Source: an uncultured Dorea sp. | Lineage (GTDB): Bacteria > Bacillota > Clostridia > Lachnospirales > Lachnospiraceae | Assembly (NCBI GenBank): GCA_947063855.1 | Contig: CAMSTW010000009.1 | Span: 1-64,000 of the forward strand | DNA: 64,000 nt | Reading direction: 5' to 3' | In this document: positions 37,380 through 49,243 of the stretch, piece after piece | Layout of the letters: each line of letters begins with the position of its first letter | How positions within the stretch are numbered: position 1 is the first letter of the stretch | Notes under the pieces: generated by a model | Databases searched by the model: none | Told to the model about the DNA's origin: nothing | Seen by the model: the letters and a program-made list of their open reading frames with translations, nothing else | Program-made: the position numbers and the translations under genes

Positions 37380-37672
37380 ACTCTGTCCAGCCCGATCTTC
37401 TTATTCTTGTCCTTGCCTTCTTTGTATAAGACAATCTTCTTGCCAATCACCTGTACCACGGCAGAATGGGTCCGCTCAGCCAGCATCTCGGCCAGCATAC
37501 GCGGATCATCCATACAATTCTTAAGAACACTGACCTTGATCAGTTCTCTGGCATCCAGAGCCTCTTCCACGGCGCGGGTAAGCTCTGGCGTCATACTGTT
37601 CTTACCGATCTGAAAAATCGGATCCATGGTCATGGCAAGACTCTTTAAATACGCTCTCTGCTTTGTCGTCAT
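37376..37672 (-). CDS. yhbY: YhbY-family CRM-domain RNA-binding protein
   Basis: KQRAYLKSLAMTMDPIFQIGKNSMTPELTRAVEEALDARELIKV. Confidence 0.92.
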   Translation of the reverse strand: MTTKQRAYLKSLAMTMDPIFQIGKNSMTPELTRAVEEALDARELIKVSVLKNCMDDPRMLAEMLAERTHSAVVQVIGKKIVLYKEGKDKNKKIGLDRV

Positions 37673-37776
37673 CTTGTCTCTCCTCTAATTCACCCGAATC
37701 GCAACACGAATGATCCTCTGTACTTTATTATACAATATAAATCATCATATTGCATCCCCTAATATATTCTTCCGTC

Positions 37777-39102
<1,326 letters not shown>

Positions 39103-39219
39103 CTATTCGAAAAAAGAGCATTGCATTCTAACTGATATCAGTTATCCCGCAACACTCTCCTGGTCTAAGAATCGCAATAAGACTGCATATCTCTGCACGG
39201 CTTCTTATAATAATCTAAG

Positions 39220-39492
39220 CTACCGGATAGAAACCTGCTTCTTGTCTCTGCCTTTTCTCTCGAATCTTACAACGCCGTCAACAAGCGCATATAACGTATC
39301 GTCTCCGCCGCGTCCTACATTCACGCCCGGGTGGATCTTGGTCCCGCGCTGTCTGTAGAGGATATTGCCCGCTTTCACAAACTGTCCGTCCGCTCTCTTG
39401 GCGCCAAGTCTCTTAGACTCGGAATCTCTTCCGTTCTTTGTAGAACCAACTCCCTTTTTATGAGCGAAAAACTGAAGGTTTAATTTCATCAT
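39220..39492 (-). CDS. rpmA: 50S ribosomal protein L27
   Basis: [39 protein letters not shown]; retains N-terminal extension cleaved by Prp. Confidence 0.98.
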   Translation of the reverse strand: MMKLNLQFFAHKKGVGSTKNGRDSESKRLGAKRADGQFVKAGNILYRQRGTKIHPGVNVGRGGDDTLYALVDGVVRFERKGRDKKQVSIR

Positions 39493-39497
39493 GGTTG

Positions 39498-39833
39498 TTA
39501 CACCTCCTCGAATGTTAAATCAATATATTCTGCATAGTTCTCATCATCAGCCATCTCTTCCAGTCCAAGAATCATCGTCCGAAGCAGCAGATTCGCATCC
39601 TCAGAAGGGTGTCCGCTTACTATATGATAAGCAATCATCCCTGTCTCCTCATTCGTAACGAGAGAACAGGTGTCATGCGCATATAATTCGATGGCGTTCA
39701 TCGTGTTAATGATCAATACAGACGCCGCCGCGCATACAACATCAGTACCTTCTTCACTGTATCCGGCATGTCCGTCTGTCAGAAATCCGACACACTCGTT
39801 CTTGTCATTCTGGTAAATGGTTACATGAATCAT
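39498..39833 (-). CDS. prp: Ribosomal-processing cysteine protease Prp
   Basis: [29 protein letters not shown]; between rpmA and rplU. Confidence 0.95.
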   Translation of the reverse strand: MIHVTIYQNDKNECVGFLTDGHAGYSEEGTDVVCAAASVLIINTMNAIELYAHDTCSLVTNEETGMIAYHIVSGHPSEDANLLLRTMILGLEEMADDENYAEYIDLTFEEV

Positions 39834-39847
39834 GGATATTCTCCAAA

Positions 39848-40156
39848 TTAAGCGTTAATCTTGTCAATCTTTACCGCAGTATACTGCTGTCTGTGACCGT
39901 TCTTCTTGTGGTATCCGGTCTTTCTCTTATACTTGTAAACAATGACTTTCTTAGCTTTTCCATTCTCTACTACAGAAGCTTCTACAGTGGCGCCTGCTAC
40001 GGTTGGATTACCGACCTTCAATTCGCTGTCACTTACTGCAAGCACCTGGTCGAATGTATAAGACTCTCCGGCTTCTACACCAAGCTTCTCCACTTTAATG
40101 ATATCGCCTTCGGCTACTTTGTACTGTTTACCACCTGTTGCTATAATCGCGTACAT
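39848..40156 (-). CDS. rplU: 50S ribosomal protein L21
   Basis: [25 protein letters not shown]...[24 protein letters not shown]. Confidence 0.97.
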   Translation of the reverse strand: MYAIIATGGKQYKVAEGDIIKVEKLGVEAGESYTFDQVLAVSDSELKVGNPTVAGATVEASVVENGKAKKVIVYKYKRKTGYHKKNGHRQQYTAVKIDKINA

Positions 40157-40165
40157 ATGGCACAC

Positions 40166-40300
40166 CTCCTATTATCATTACTCGCCAACTGCGGTGTCCC
40201 GGCATACATCCATATCTTACGGATCCCCGGATCCGTATGTGTCATACCTGAGAACTTGAAAACCTCGTTGTGCGGCATACTGGAATATCATACCACAGGA
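40166..40300 (-). ncRNA. Probable L21 leader (5' UTR of rplU operon)
   Basis: Long 5' UTR with ACGGATC-CGGG-GATCCGT hairpin and a downstream CCGCAGTTGGCGAG segment before the RBS. Confidence 0.5.
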
Positions 40301-40339
40301 TCCGCCAAAATTCAAGCTATAATTTCAAAAAGATAAAAA

Positions 40340-41128
40340 TCAAAAAGATAACAGCCGGCATGCATTTCCGGAAAAGATCTGCTCCTTCTCTTCCGAAGTG
40401 AGCGGCATGTCCGTCAGAAGCCTTACGAACTCCTTCTGTCCGCCCCAGGGAGAATCCGTTGCGAATAGGATCTTGTCCGTCCCGTGACTGCGTACCATCC
40501 GTACAAACTGCTCTTCTTTCATCCGCCCCAGCACAACGCCGGTATCAAAATATACATTCTGCCCCACAAGAAGCCGCTCTACCTCATCCCAGAGTTCATT
40601 TCCACCCATATGGGCCAGAACCAGCTTCTCAGGCCGCACGTCCTCTATCATCTCAAGCGCCATCTGCGGCGTACAGTGGACGTCCAGCGGACACTTGGGA
40701 TCCCTTCCCGCATGTACGCTGACGATCAGGCCCAGTTCAGCGGCATAAGAAACCAGCCTCTTATAGCGGATATCGTCAAAATACATATCCTGGTAATCCG
40801 GATGAAGCTTGATCCCTTTAAGTCCCATATCACGAATCTGCCGGAGTATCTCCTTATAGTTTCCGCACGCCGGGTGAACGCCTCCGAATGAAATCACCGG
40901 CCCCGTCTGATACTGCGCGGCAAACCGATTGATGGAGTCCACCTGCGAAACCTTCGTGACGGCAGGGAGTGCGACGGATCTGTCAATCCCCGCCTGCTTC
41001 GCCGATTCGCAAAGACCGGCGTATGTACCGTCTGTAAAAGGCTCTATCCTGCAGACGCCGGCCAGAAAATCAATCGTCCCTTTCGCAATCTTCTCCGGAA
41101 ACATATGTGTGTGGAAATCTATGATCAT
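40340..41128 (-). CDS. Amidohydrolase-family metal-dependent hydrolase
   Basis: MIIDFHTHMFPEKIA; GIKLHPDYQDMYFDD; ILFATDSPWGG. Confidence 0.9.
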   Translation of the reverse strand: MIIDFHTHMFPEKIAKGTIDFLAGVCRIEPFTDGTYAGLCESAKQAGIDRSVALPAVTKVSQVDSINRFAAQYQTGPVISFGGVHPACGNYKEILRQIRDMGLKGIKLHPDYQDMYFDDIRYKRLVSYAAELGLIVSVHAGRDPKCPLDVHCTPQMALEMIEDVRPEKLVLAHMGGNELWDEVERLLVGQNVYFDTGVVLGRMKEEQFVRMVRSHGTDKILFATDSPWGGQKEFVRLLTDMPLTSEEKEQIFSGNACRLLSF

Positions 41129-41131
41129 GAA

Positions 41132-41542
41132 TTATTCGCATCCTTTCATCTTGTTGTAGCAATATTCGATAATGTCCCTCCTGGTGATGATTCCGATAAA
41201 AAACCCATGGTCGTCCACAACCGGGACAAAATTCTGTTCCATTGCACGTCCGATCAGGTCCTCCATGTTGGATTTGGCTGTCACACACTGATAATCCAGT
41301 CTCCGGTCGATCTTCATGACACTGATGTCCTCCGCATCCTTCAGGTTCAGCAGATTCCAGCGCTTCAGAGCCCACAGAAGGTCGCCCTCCGTAATGGAAC
41401 CAACGTATTTTCCTTCCTTATTCAGGATCGGTACAGAGGAATACTTGTGGTATTCCATAATCTCCAAAGCCTGCCGGAGCGTGTGATAATCATGGATGTA
41501 TGCCAGCTCGCTTTTTGGCTTCAGGAAAAATAAAATATTCAT
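41132..41542 (-). CDS. CBS-domain pair protein
   Basis: YHKYSSVPILNKEGKYVGSITEGDLL; NFVPVVDDHGFFIGIITRRDIIEY. Confidence 0.92.
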   Translation of the reverse strand: MNILFFLKPKSELAYIHDYHTLRQALEIMEYHKYSSVPILNKEGKYVGSITEGDLLWALKRWNLLNLKDAEDISVMKIDRRLDYQCVTAKSNMEDLIGRAMEQNFVPVVDDHGFFIGIITRRDIIEYCYNKMKGCE

Positions 41543-41633
41543 TCGTCCCTCCTAAATTGATCTTGTCATACAAGCACCTGTTGTATGAGAATACAGAATT
41601 TTACAATTATGATATCCTTCTGTCTGACGTGTA

Positions 41634-42965
41634 CTATATCATGGTGTTGACAAATATATCATAGATGGAATTGATCGCGGCGTCAAAATCATGATTGCGG
41701 ACGCCTATGATGATATTCAATTCACTGGATCCCTGGTCGATCATCTTCACATTCACATTGGCATGGGCCAGCGCCGAGAAAATCCTCCCGGAGGTTCCGC
41801 GTGTCGCACGCATCCCCCGTCCTACGACGGCAATCAGGGCAAGGTCGGATTCCAGCTCAAGGAAATCTGGTTCCACCCGTCTGTGGATACCGGCAATCAC
41901 CTTCTGCTCCTTCTCTTCAAACTCATCCTGATGCACAAAAATCGTCATGGTGTCAATCCCTGACGGCATATGCTCAATGGAGATATGATTCTCATCAAAT
42001 ACCTCAAGAACCTTCTTGCAGAAACCAACCTCCGAATTCATCATGGCCTTCTCCACAGTGATAGAGGCAAAATCCTTCTTTCCGGCGATACCGGTGATCA
42101 CGAATCTCGGCTTCCGGCAGGTTCCTTCTACAATCAGCGTTCCCTTGTCCTCCGGCGAGTTGGTATTGCGGATGTTGATAGGGATACCTTCCTTTCTTAC
42201 GGGGAAAATAGCATCTTCGTGGAGAACGGTGGCGCCCATATAAGACAGCTCCCGCAGCTCCCGGTAGGTGATCACGTCGATTGCCTTGGGATTCTTGACC
42301 ACACGCGGATCGGCAATCAGGAAGCCGGACACGTCCGTCCAGTTCTCATACATATCCGCCTGGACGGCCTTTGCCACGATGGAGCCGGTAATGTCTGACC
42401 CGCCTCTGGAAAATGTCTTGATCTTCCCGTCCGGCATGGCTCCGTAGAAGCCTGGGATTACAGCCTTCGCAGTCTCGGCAAGCCTTGGCGCAAGGATCTG
42501 GTTCGTCTTCTCACCGTCGAAGTTTCCATTCTCATCGAAGCAGATTACTCCGGCGGCGTCAATAAATTCACACTCAAGATATGACGCCAGAAGAATCCCG
42601 TTCAGATATTCGCCTCTTGAAGCCGCATAGTCACGGCCCGCTTTCCGGGTAAAATCCGTACGGATCGTCTTGAACTCATCATCCAGGCAGACGTTTAGTC
42701 CAAGTCCCGCTATGATCGCGTCGTAACGCGCGCGGATCGCGGCAAGCTGCTCCTCGAATTCATCTTCATACTCATCGCCCATCGCGGCAAGATTATAACA
42801 ACTGTACAGCATATCCGTTACTTTCGTATCATCCGGCGTGCGTTTCCCGGGTGCGGAAGGAATCACATATCTACGGGATTCATCCTTACGGATGATCCTT
42901 CCGACTTTCTTGAATTGTTCTGCACTTGCAAGTGAACTTCCACCAAATTTTACGACCTTCTTCAT
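41634..42965 (-). CDS. Aspartate kinase
   Basis: KVVKFGGSSLASAEQFKKV; FSRGGSDITGSIVAKAV; C-terminal ACT repeats. Confidence 0.95.
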   Translation of the reverse strand: MKKVVKFGGSSLASAEQFKKVGRIIRKDESRRYVIPSAPGKRTPDDTKVTDMLYSCYNLAAMGDEYEDEFEEQLAAIRARYDAIIAGLGLNVCLDDEFKTIRTDFTRKAGRDYAASRGEYLNGILLASYLECEFIDAAGVICFDENGNFDGEKTNQILAPRLAETAKAVIPGFYGAMPDGKIKTFSRGGSDITGSIVAKAVQADMYENWTDVSGFLIADPRVVKNPKAIDVITYRELRELSYMGATVLHEDAIFPVRKEGIPINIRNTNSPEDKGTLIVEGTCRKPRFVITGIAGKKDFASITVEKAMMNSEVGFCKKVLEVFDENHISIEHMPSGIDTMTIFVHQDEFEEKEQKVIAGIHRRVEPDFLELESDLALIAVVGRGMRATRGTSGRIFSALAHANVNVKMIDQGSSELNIIIGVRNHDFDAAINSIYDIFVNTMI

Positions 42966-43017
42966 CTTCTCTTCGTATCCTCCAAACTGCTTTTTCTAAC
43001 GCTTTTTCTATCTTACA

Positions 43018-43599
43018 TCATTTTCCCATCATCTGCAATGGAATATCTTTATGAAATACCACGCCTTTTATGCCAAGTTGTATTGCGGTTTCGACATTTT
43101 CCGGCCTGTCATCATAGAAAACAGACTCATGGGGATCGATCTGATAACGCTTTAGCAGGGTACGGTAAATCTCCTCCTGCGGCTTGACGCACTTTACTTC
43201 ATAAGAGAAGATTCCGCCGTCGAAGGAATTGATAAAGCTTAATTTGTCCCTGGTCTTCTGGTGCAGTTCGCGGGAATAATTGGACAGATAATATAATCTG
43301 TATCCAAGGCTGCGAAAATACGCAAGCCACTCCTCCGTATAGGAAAGTGGTACGATGGTTCCTTCAAAACCGGCGAATACCTCGCGGATCTGCGGTTCCA
43401 GGTCGGGCGCATTTTCAATAAAAAGCCCTAACCATTCCCCGGTTGAGATGCGTCCGATATCACCTTCCAGCCAGTCCTCATTGCGAAACACAGCATCCGC
43501 AATCCTCTCGTATATCTCTTCTGTATAGCCGAATGTACGCAGATAACCTGCCCAGTCGTAACCGACCAGTACATTTCCGAGGTCAAATATTACATTCAT
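43018..43599 (-). CDS. HAD-family hydrolase
   Basis: NVIFDLGNVLVGYDW; YYLSNYSRELH; SVFYDDRPENVETA. Confidence 0.9.
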   Translation of the reverse strand: MNVIFDLGNVLVGYDWAGYLRTFGYTEEIYERIADAVFRNEDWLEGDIGRISTGEWLGLFIENAPDLEPQIREVFAGFEGTIVPLSYTEEWLAYFRSLGYRLYYLSNYSRELHQKTRDKLSFINSFDGGIFSYEVKCVKPQEEIYRTLLKRYQIDPHESVFYDDRPENVETAIQLGIKGVVFHKDIPLQMMGK

Positions 43600-44096
43600 T
43601 GGTCTTCCCTTTCTGATTCATGGATTACATCCGCAAAATCGGCGTTCGCCGCTTTCCTGAGATCCTCCGGCGCAAGTTTCAGCTGCATCCCAAGCCTCCC
43701 GCCGCTGACATGCATATACTTAAGCTCTTTTGCCGCCTTATGGATGACCGTTGGATACTGCTTCTTCATGCCGATGGCCGTACAGCCGCCCCGCACATAG
43801 CCGGTAACTTTGGTCAACTCCTTAAGGTGCAGCATCTCCAGGGACTTCTCGCCCACTACCTTCGCCGCCTTTTTAAAATCAATCTCTTCCTCGATTGGAA
43901 TCACGAATACATAGTGCTGGCCTGATCTCCCGGTTGTCACCAGGGTCTTGTAGACCAGCGCGTGGTCGTAGCCCAACTGGTCGGCGGTCTGTAAGCCGTC
44001 GACGAAATCACTGCATTCGTATTCTTCATATTCATACGGAATCTTCTGCCGGTCCAGGATCCGCATGGCATTGGTTTTTACTTCTTTCTTACTCAT
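43596..44096 (-). CDS. ybaK: Cys-tRNA(Pro) deacylase YbaK-type
   Basis: NAMRILDRQKIPYEYEEYE...VTGYVRGGCTAIGMKKQYPTVIHK. Confidence 0.93.
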   Translation of the reverse strand: MSKKEVKTNAMRILDRQKIPYEYEEYECSDFVDGLQTADQLGYDHALVYKTLVTTGRSGQHYVFVIPIEEEIDFKKAAKVVGEKSLEMLHLKELTKVTGYVRGGCTAIGMKKQYPTVIHKAAKELKYMHVSGGRLGMQLKLAPEDLRKAANADFADVIHESEREDQ

Positions 44097-44144
44097 GATA
44101 AAACTCCCATTCTGAATAGAAAACGCATTCCTGCTTCTTTCTGA

Positions 44145-44894
44145 TTATAATTTCCCAAGAGAAATGAATCTGCCGGAAGCTTCGGTCCCTTTCGGCGTCC
44201 TTGCATACATATCGATACGGTGGTAATGAAAAGGAACACGCCCAGGATCCTCTTTGATAAACTCTGTGAAAGCCCTCATTACAAGGTCTGGTTTGAGATT
44301 CTGTTCACTTCCGGCGGCAAGGAACAGATAGATTCCCTCATCTTCCATGCGCATCTGGTAGATCATTGGTTTGATGTCGACCTCAGCTTCGCTTCGCTTA
44401 GTCTTTTTTAGGACCACTATGCTCTTCTGATTCAAGAACTCTTCGATCTTTGCCTCCCAGGAGTCTGGAAACGTCCTGGTTACATTGGCGGATCTGGCGG
44501 ATACAAGAAGTGTGACACGGTAACTTGCGGCGGCGACGATGGTCATGCCGCTGCTCTTCTTGTCATCTGGTATCCGGTTAAACCCGACGACCTCCATCCC
44601 CTCTGCCATCACGTCGTTCAATTGCCTGACCGCCCGGGCGGGATCAATGTCTTCCTTAAGTTCGATATCCAGATATTCTCCGTCGCTGGTAACGCCCACG
44701 CCAAGCGGCTGGGCAAAGGACATGATCATATGCGGGCTGTAGCCACCTGTAAAGGCAATGGGAATCCCTGCCCGGCGCATGGCTTTCTGGAAGTAACGCA
44801 TCACATCCAGATGCCCGATGAACCGCATCACGCCGTATTTGCGGAATTTAATTCGTGCCTTCACCTTGGCGCACCTCCTCTCTGTCTTCAACAC
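44145..44894 (-). CDS. TIGR03936/DUF2344 radical SAM-associated protein
   Basis: KFRKYGVMRFIGHLDVMRYFQKAMRRAGIPIAFTGGYSPHMIMSFAQPLGVG; 3' neighbour of TIGR03960-like gene. Confidence 0.9.
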   Translation of the reverse strand: MLKTERRCAKVKARIKFRKYGVMRFIGHLDVMRYFQKAMRRAGIPIAFTGGYSPHMIMSFAQPLGVGVTSDGEYLDIELKEDIDPARAVRQLNDVMAEGMEVVGFNRIPDDKKSSGMTIVAAASYRVTLLVSARSANVTRTFPDSWEAKIEEFLNQKSIVVLKKTKRSEAEVDIKPMIYQMRMEDEGIYLFLAAGSEQNLKPDLVMRAFTEFIKEDPGRVPFHYHRIDMYARTPKGTEASGRFISLGKL

Positions 44895-46740
44895 AGACGC
44901 CTCCTTTGTATCTCATGGCGCCGCAGCCGGAGCATTTCTCGCGGCAGTTGGGCGTCACTTCTCCCCGAAGCGCCCTCTGCCACTCCTGATACAGGAATTC
45001 CTTCGTCACTCCGATATCAATGAAATCCCACGGGAAGATCTCGCCCACGTCTCTTTCTCTGAGATTGTAGAAACCGATATCCGTGCCGGTATCTGCAAAT
45101 GCTTTCATCCATTTCTCATTATCAAAATTCTCTGTCCAGGAATCATAGAGACATCCCAGGCGGTACGCCGCGAGAATCACTTCTGCGAGCCGGCGGTCGC
45201 CTCTGGCAAATACTCCTTCTAACACAGTCACTTCTGCATCGTGCCAGTGGTACTTAAGGCTCTTACGGTTGAGCTGTTCCTGGAACTCGTGCTTTACGAC
45301 CGCCGCCCTTGCAATATATTCCTCGTTGCTGTACATCTTCGCCCACTGGAACGGCGTGAAGGGCTTGGGGATGAAGAAAGAGGTACTGGTCGTAATCTGA
45401 CATTTCCCGTTGCGCTCTTCCTTGGGAATCTCGTAGTACCTTCTGGCAATCCTGTCCGCCAGCCGCGGAATCTCCCGCATATCTTCTTCCGTCTCTGTTG
45501 GAAGACCCAGCATAAAGTACAGCTTCACTTTATTCCAACCGCCCGCAAAGGCCTGTCCGGCCCCGTCAAGAATCATCTCTTCCGTAAGGCCCTTGTTGAT
45601 CACATCCCGCATCCTCTGAGACCCGGCCTCCGGTGCGAAGGTCAGGCTGCTCTTGCGGATATCCTGCACCTTCCCCATGACGTCCAGTGAGAATGCATCG
45701 ATCCGAAGAGACGGAAGGCAGATGTTGATCCCGCTGCCTTTGAATTCTTCTATCAGAAATGTCACCAGCTCCTTTAGCTGGCTGTAATCGCTGGAGCTTA
45801 AAGAGCTTAAGGAAATCTCTTCATGCCCGGTATTCTTGAGCATCTGGTAAGCATACTGTTTCAACGTCTCCACATCCCGCTCCCTGGTTGGACGATAGAG
45901 CATCCCCGCCTGACAGAACCGGCATCCCCGGATGCACCCCCGCTGGATCTCCAGAACCACGCGGTCCTGTGTCACCTTGATAAACGGGACAACCGGCGCC
46001 TTGGGATAATAAGTGTGGGTAAGATCCTTTACCATCTGCTTCTTAATTACCTGCTTCGCGTGAGGATTCACGGGCGTGAAGGAGGCGATGGTTCCGTCGT
46101 CCTTGTAGGTTACTTCATAGAAGCCCGGCACGTAGATGCCCTCAATCTGAGCCGCCTTCTCGAGGAAATCCTTCCGCGAGCCTCCTGCTATGCGGTTCTC
46201 CTTATAGGCGTTAAGCAGCTGGTCATAAACAGTCTCTCCGTCCCCGATGTAGAACAGGTCGAAGAATTCTGCCAGCGGTTCCGGATTGGAGGCGCAGGGT
46301 CCTCCGCCGATCACGATGGGGACAGAATCGTCCCGGTCCCGGGCAGAAAGCGGAATCCCGCTTAAGTCCAGAATCTGCAGGATGTTGGTATAGCACATCT
46401 CATATTGGATGGTAATACCCAGGAAATCAAAATCCCGGATCGGATCCTGGGATTCTAAGGCGAACAGCGGGATCTGTTCCTCCCTCATGATCTGATCCAG
46501 ATCTACCCAGGGAGAATAGACCCGCTCGCACCATACGTCCTCACGCCGGTTGAACATATCGTAGAGGATCTGTATGCCAAGGTGGGACATGCCGATCTCG
46601 TATACGTCGGGAAAACACATGGCGAAGCGGATGTCCACCTTTTCCGGGTCTTTCATGACGCTGTTGACCTCGTTCCCGATGTAGCGGGCAGGCTTCTCGA
46701 TTTTTAGTAATATTTCATCATTTAATGCTAGTTTTCTCAT
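44848..46740 (-). CDS. TIGR03960-like B12-binding-domain radical SAM protein
   Basis: RGCIRGCRFCQAGMLYRPTRERD; HLGIQILYDMFN. Confidence 0.93.
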   Translation of the reverse strand: MRKLALNDEILLKIEKPARYIGNEVNSVMKDPEKVDIRFAMCFPDVYEIGMSHLGIQILYDMFNRREDVWCERVYSPWVDLDQIMREEQIPLFALESQDPIRDFDFLGITIQYEMCYTNILQILDLSGIPLSARDRDDSVPIVIGGGPCASNPEPLAEFFDLFYIGDGETVYDQLLNAYKENRIAGGSRKDFLEKAAQIEGIYVPGFYEVTYKDDGTIASFTPVNPHAKQVIKKQMVKDLTHTYYPKAPVVPFIKVTQDRVVLEIQRGCIRGCRFCQAGMLYRPTRERDVETLKQYAYQMLKNTGHEEISLSSLSSSDYSQLKELVTFLIEEFKGSGINICLPSLRIDAFSLDVMGKVQDIRKSSLTFAPEAGSQRMRDVINKGLTEEMILDGAGQAFAGGWNKVKLYFMLGLPTETEEDMREIPRLADRIARRYYEIPKEERNGKCQITTSTSFFIPKPFTPFQWAKMYSNEEYIARAAVVKHEFQEQLNRKSLKYHWHDAEVTVLEGVFARGDRRLAEVILAAYRLGCLYDSWTENFDNEKWMKAFADTGTDIGFYNLRERDVGEIFPWDFIDIGVTKEFLYQEWQRALRGEVTPNCREKCSGCGAMRYKGGVCVEDREEVRQGEGTN

Positions 46741-46943
46741 AGGTTTCCTTTCGGTTTTTATATATTTTTATCATCTGGCTTTTATTTATTTTCTGCCAGC
46801 ATGACCCTCAGCCTTCTCCCGCTGAGTCAGATACAATTCTACACCACCGCCTCAATAATAGTCTTTCCTTCTGCACTGATTCGATTATACCTGATTCTCA
46901 TTCAAGAAACAATCCCGATCAGAATTTTTTCCGCCATCGGCCC

Positions 46944-46972
46944 ATAAAAACAGGAGCAGAATATCTGCTCCC
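46944..46972 (-). terminator. Rho-independent terminator of the molybdoenzyme gene
   Basis: Minus strand GGAGCAGATATTCTGCTCC followed by TGTTTTTA. Confidence 0.85.
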
Positions 46973-46985
46973 ATACTGTGAATGA

Positions 46986-49073
46986 TTATTCTGCCTTTTG
47001 AACCCTGCACGGAACAGACTTCATTGCAGTGAACCCGGTCACCGGATCATTGTAGTCAAGGCTCGTGAGTTCGTTCACATTCCCGATCCTCCAGGCTTCC
47101 GGCATATATGCGCTGCCCCCGCCATGTGGAATATGGATACAATACCGCGCCATACCGCATATGCGTGTCTTGAACTTCCCTGTGCCAAAAGGCGTCGTAA
47201 CCTGCGCCCAGTCTCCGTCGGCGATGCCAAGGTCTTGGGCATCCTCCGCCGCCAGGTCCATGTACGGATAAGGCTCTGCCTTCGCAACTCCCGGAAGATT
47301 CGCTCCAAACACGCCCATTCTGTGCTGGCTTCGGGCTCCTGTAGTCATGGTAAACGGGAATTCGGGCCTGTTAAGCTCCGGAATAGAACGGATATCCCGG
47401 TATTCCGGGTATGGCGTGAATCCATTCTCCTTAAGAAGGACGGAACAGATCTCGAACTTGCCGGAAGGCGTCGGGAAACCAGGCTGTCCGTCGGCCCGAA
47501 GTTCTCCGGTCTTATACTTCTGATAGACTCTTATCGGCTGCTTTCCTCCCGTTCTGAAATCTCCCGCATAGGGCGGCAGCATCTCGCAAAGCCAGTCCTT
47601 CAGTTCCTCCACTGTTCCCGGATAATCGTCTCCCACGCCCAGCTTCTTTGCGATGCCGGACAGAATCAGTACGTCATCCCGGCTCTCTCCCACCGGTTCG
47701 ATCACCGGTTCGATCAATGTAACCTTTCCGTCTGCTCCCATGACCGGCTTGTAGGTCTCGAACTGCGTGCATGCAGGGAATATGACATCCGCGTACCGGG
47801 AGTCCTCCGTAGGATAACGATCCAGGACGATGAAGCATTCCAGCTTCTCATACACCTTACGCCACTTCCGGCTGTCCGGGAATGTCAGTACCGGCGAGCC
47901 GCCTGCAAGGATCAGGCCCCGCACAGGATAGGGATCGTCTTCAAGGACCGCCTTTGGAAAACGGCAGAACTGCCCGCCGCCCATAAACTGGTAGAACACA
48001 GGAAATTCGCCGGCGCCGATGGGTTTATTCTCGGTCGGCAGTTCCTTTGGCCGGAAGGTGGGTACATGCCTGCAGTTCAGATAGATCCCGCCCTCCACGT
48101 CGAGTTTCCCGGTGATTGCCCAGAGTGTAAAGATCGCCCGGTTATTCTGGATCGCACTGAGCTGATACTCAAGGCCTGTATAGGCGACCAAGGAAATCTT
48201 CTCCGTGGAACAGAAGATATCTGTCAGCTCCCGGATGGTCTCCTTGGATACCCCGCACCAGGCAGAGAGTTGCTCCATGGTCAGGGTGTCAAGATATGTC
48301 CGCAGCTCTTCAAATCCCCATGTATAATCACGGACAAATTCTTCGTCATACCGTCCGCTGCCTATGATGAGTTTGAGCATGGCAAGAGCCAGCGCTCCGT
48401 CGGATCCGGGAATCACAGGCACCCACACATCCGCCAGTTCTCCGATCCCGCTCCGGCGCGGGTCAATCACAACCAGTCTGGCTCCTCTTTCCTTCGCCGC
48501 TTTGATGCTCTTGATCATCATCTGCGGGCCGTCGTCTGTCACAGGATTCTTCCCCCATGCGAAGATATAGTCGCTGTTGGGGATATCCTGAACCATCATA
48601 CGGGTATTCAGCCCCGATGTGGTAACCGGAGTCACCGTACTGGACGCCATATTACAGATAGACGACGCGTTAAAGTCATTGGGTGAACCCAGACGCTTCA
48701 TAAGGCAGGGCTTCTGTCCGTTTGACAAGATCCTGCCAACGGGCATGCCCAGAACGCCTCTCCCCAGATAAGAGGCCATGGATCGGGCGCCGTATCGATC
48801 CATAGTCTTACGGATCAATTCCGCCGCATACGCAACTGCCTCGTCAAAGGAGGCACGACGGAACTTCCCCTCTCCTTTCCTGCCGTCGCGGATCAGCGGA
48901 TATGTCAGACGGTCTTCACTGTACAAAAGCTCCGGTGTAAGCGCCCCTCTCAGGCACAGCCTTCCCTTTGGCGAAGTCTGATCCGGCTGTACCCTGATAA
49001 TCTTCCCTTCTTCTACCGTGACATTCACCTGACATCCGCCCTGGCACATACCACAGACTCTGTTCACTGTCAT
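46986..49073 (-). CDS. Molybdopterin-dependent oxidoreductase with N-terminal Fe4S4 motif
   Basis: CGMCQGGCQVNV...GRLCLRG; NSDYIFAWGKNPVTD; start refined from 49199. Confidence 0.92.
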   Translation of the reverse strand: MTVNRVCGMCQGGCQVNVTVEEGKIIRVQPDQTSPKGRLCLRGALTPELLYSEDRLTYPLIRDGRKGEGKFRRASFDEAVAYAAELIRKTMDRYGARSMASYLGRGVLGMPVGRILSNGQKPCLMKRLGSPNDFNASSICNMASSTVTPVTTSGLNTRMMVQDIPNSDYIFAWGKNPVTDDGPQMMIKSIKAAKERGARLVVIDPRRSGIGELADVWVPVIPGSDGALALAMLKLIIGSGRYDEEFVRDYTWGFEELRTYLDTLTMEQLSAWCGVSKETIRELTDIFCSTEKISLVAYTGLEYQLSAIQNNRAIFTLWAITGKLDVEGGIYLNCRHVPTFRPKELPTENKPIGAGEFPVFYQFMGGGQFCRFPKAVLEDDPYPVRGLILAGGSPVLTFPDSRKWRKVYEKLECFIVLDRYPTEDSRYADVIFPACTQFETYKPVMGADGKVTLIEPVIEPVGESRDDVLILSGIAKKLGVGDDYPGTVEELKDWLCEMLPPYAGDFRTGGKQPIRVYQKYKTGELRADGQPGFPTPSGKFEICSVLLKENGFTPYPEYRDIRSIPELNRPEFPFTMTTGARSQHRMGVFGANLPGVAKAEPYPYMDLAAEDAQDLGIADGDWAQVTTPFGTGKFKTRICGMARYCIHIPHGGGSAYMPEAWRIGNVNELTSLDYNDPVTGFTAMKSVPCRVQKAE

Positions 49074-49243
49074 ATACTTTCTCCTTTTCTTATCCCGATG
49101 TACTCTTTTTATTCCTCTCAGACCACAATACCGTCTCCCGGAACATATTTCCATCTGTATTATATACTCAGTGTAGCCCCTGTGTTTTGCCAAGTCCAAT
49201 TGAAAATTTTTATAAAACTTATTAATGAATTCAATAAGAAACG

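Noticed and set aside
44848-46365. Plus-strand ORFs opposite the TIGR03960-like gene
   Set aside because: Antisense artefacts; the minus-strand radical SAM gene is clear.
47695-47718. CGGTTCGATCAC short tandem repeat
   Set aside because: Lies in coding sequence (EPVIEPV) and is explained by a local amino-acid repeat.
46998-48686. 562-codon plus-strand ORF
   Set aside because: Antisense to the well-supported molybdoenzyme CDS; product shows no domain, composition typical of an antisense frame.
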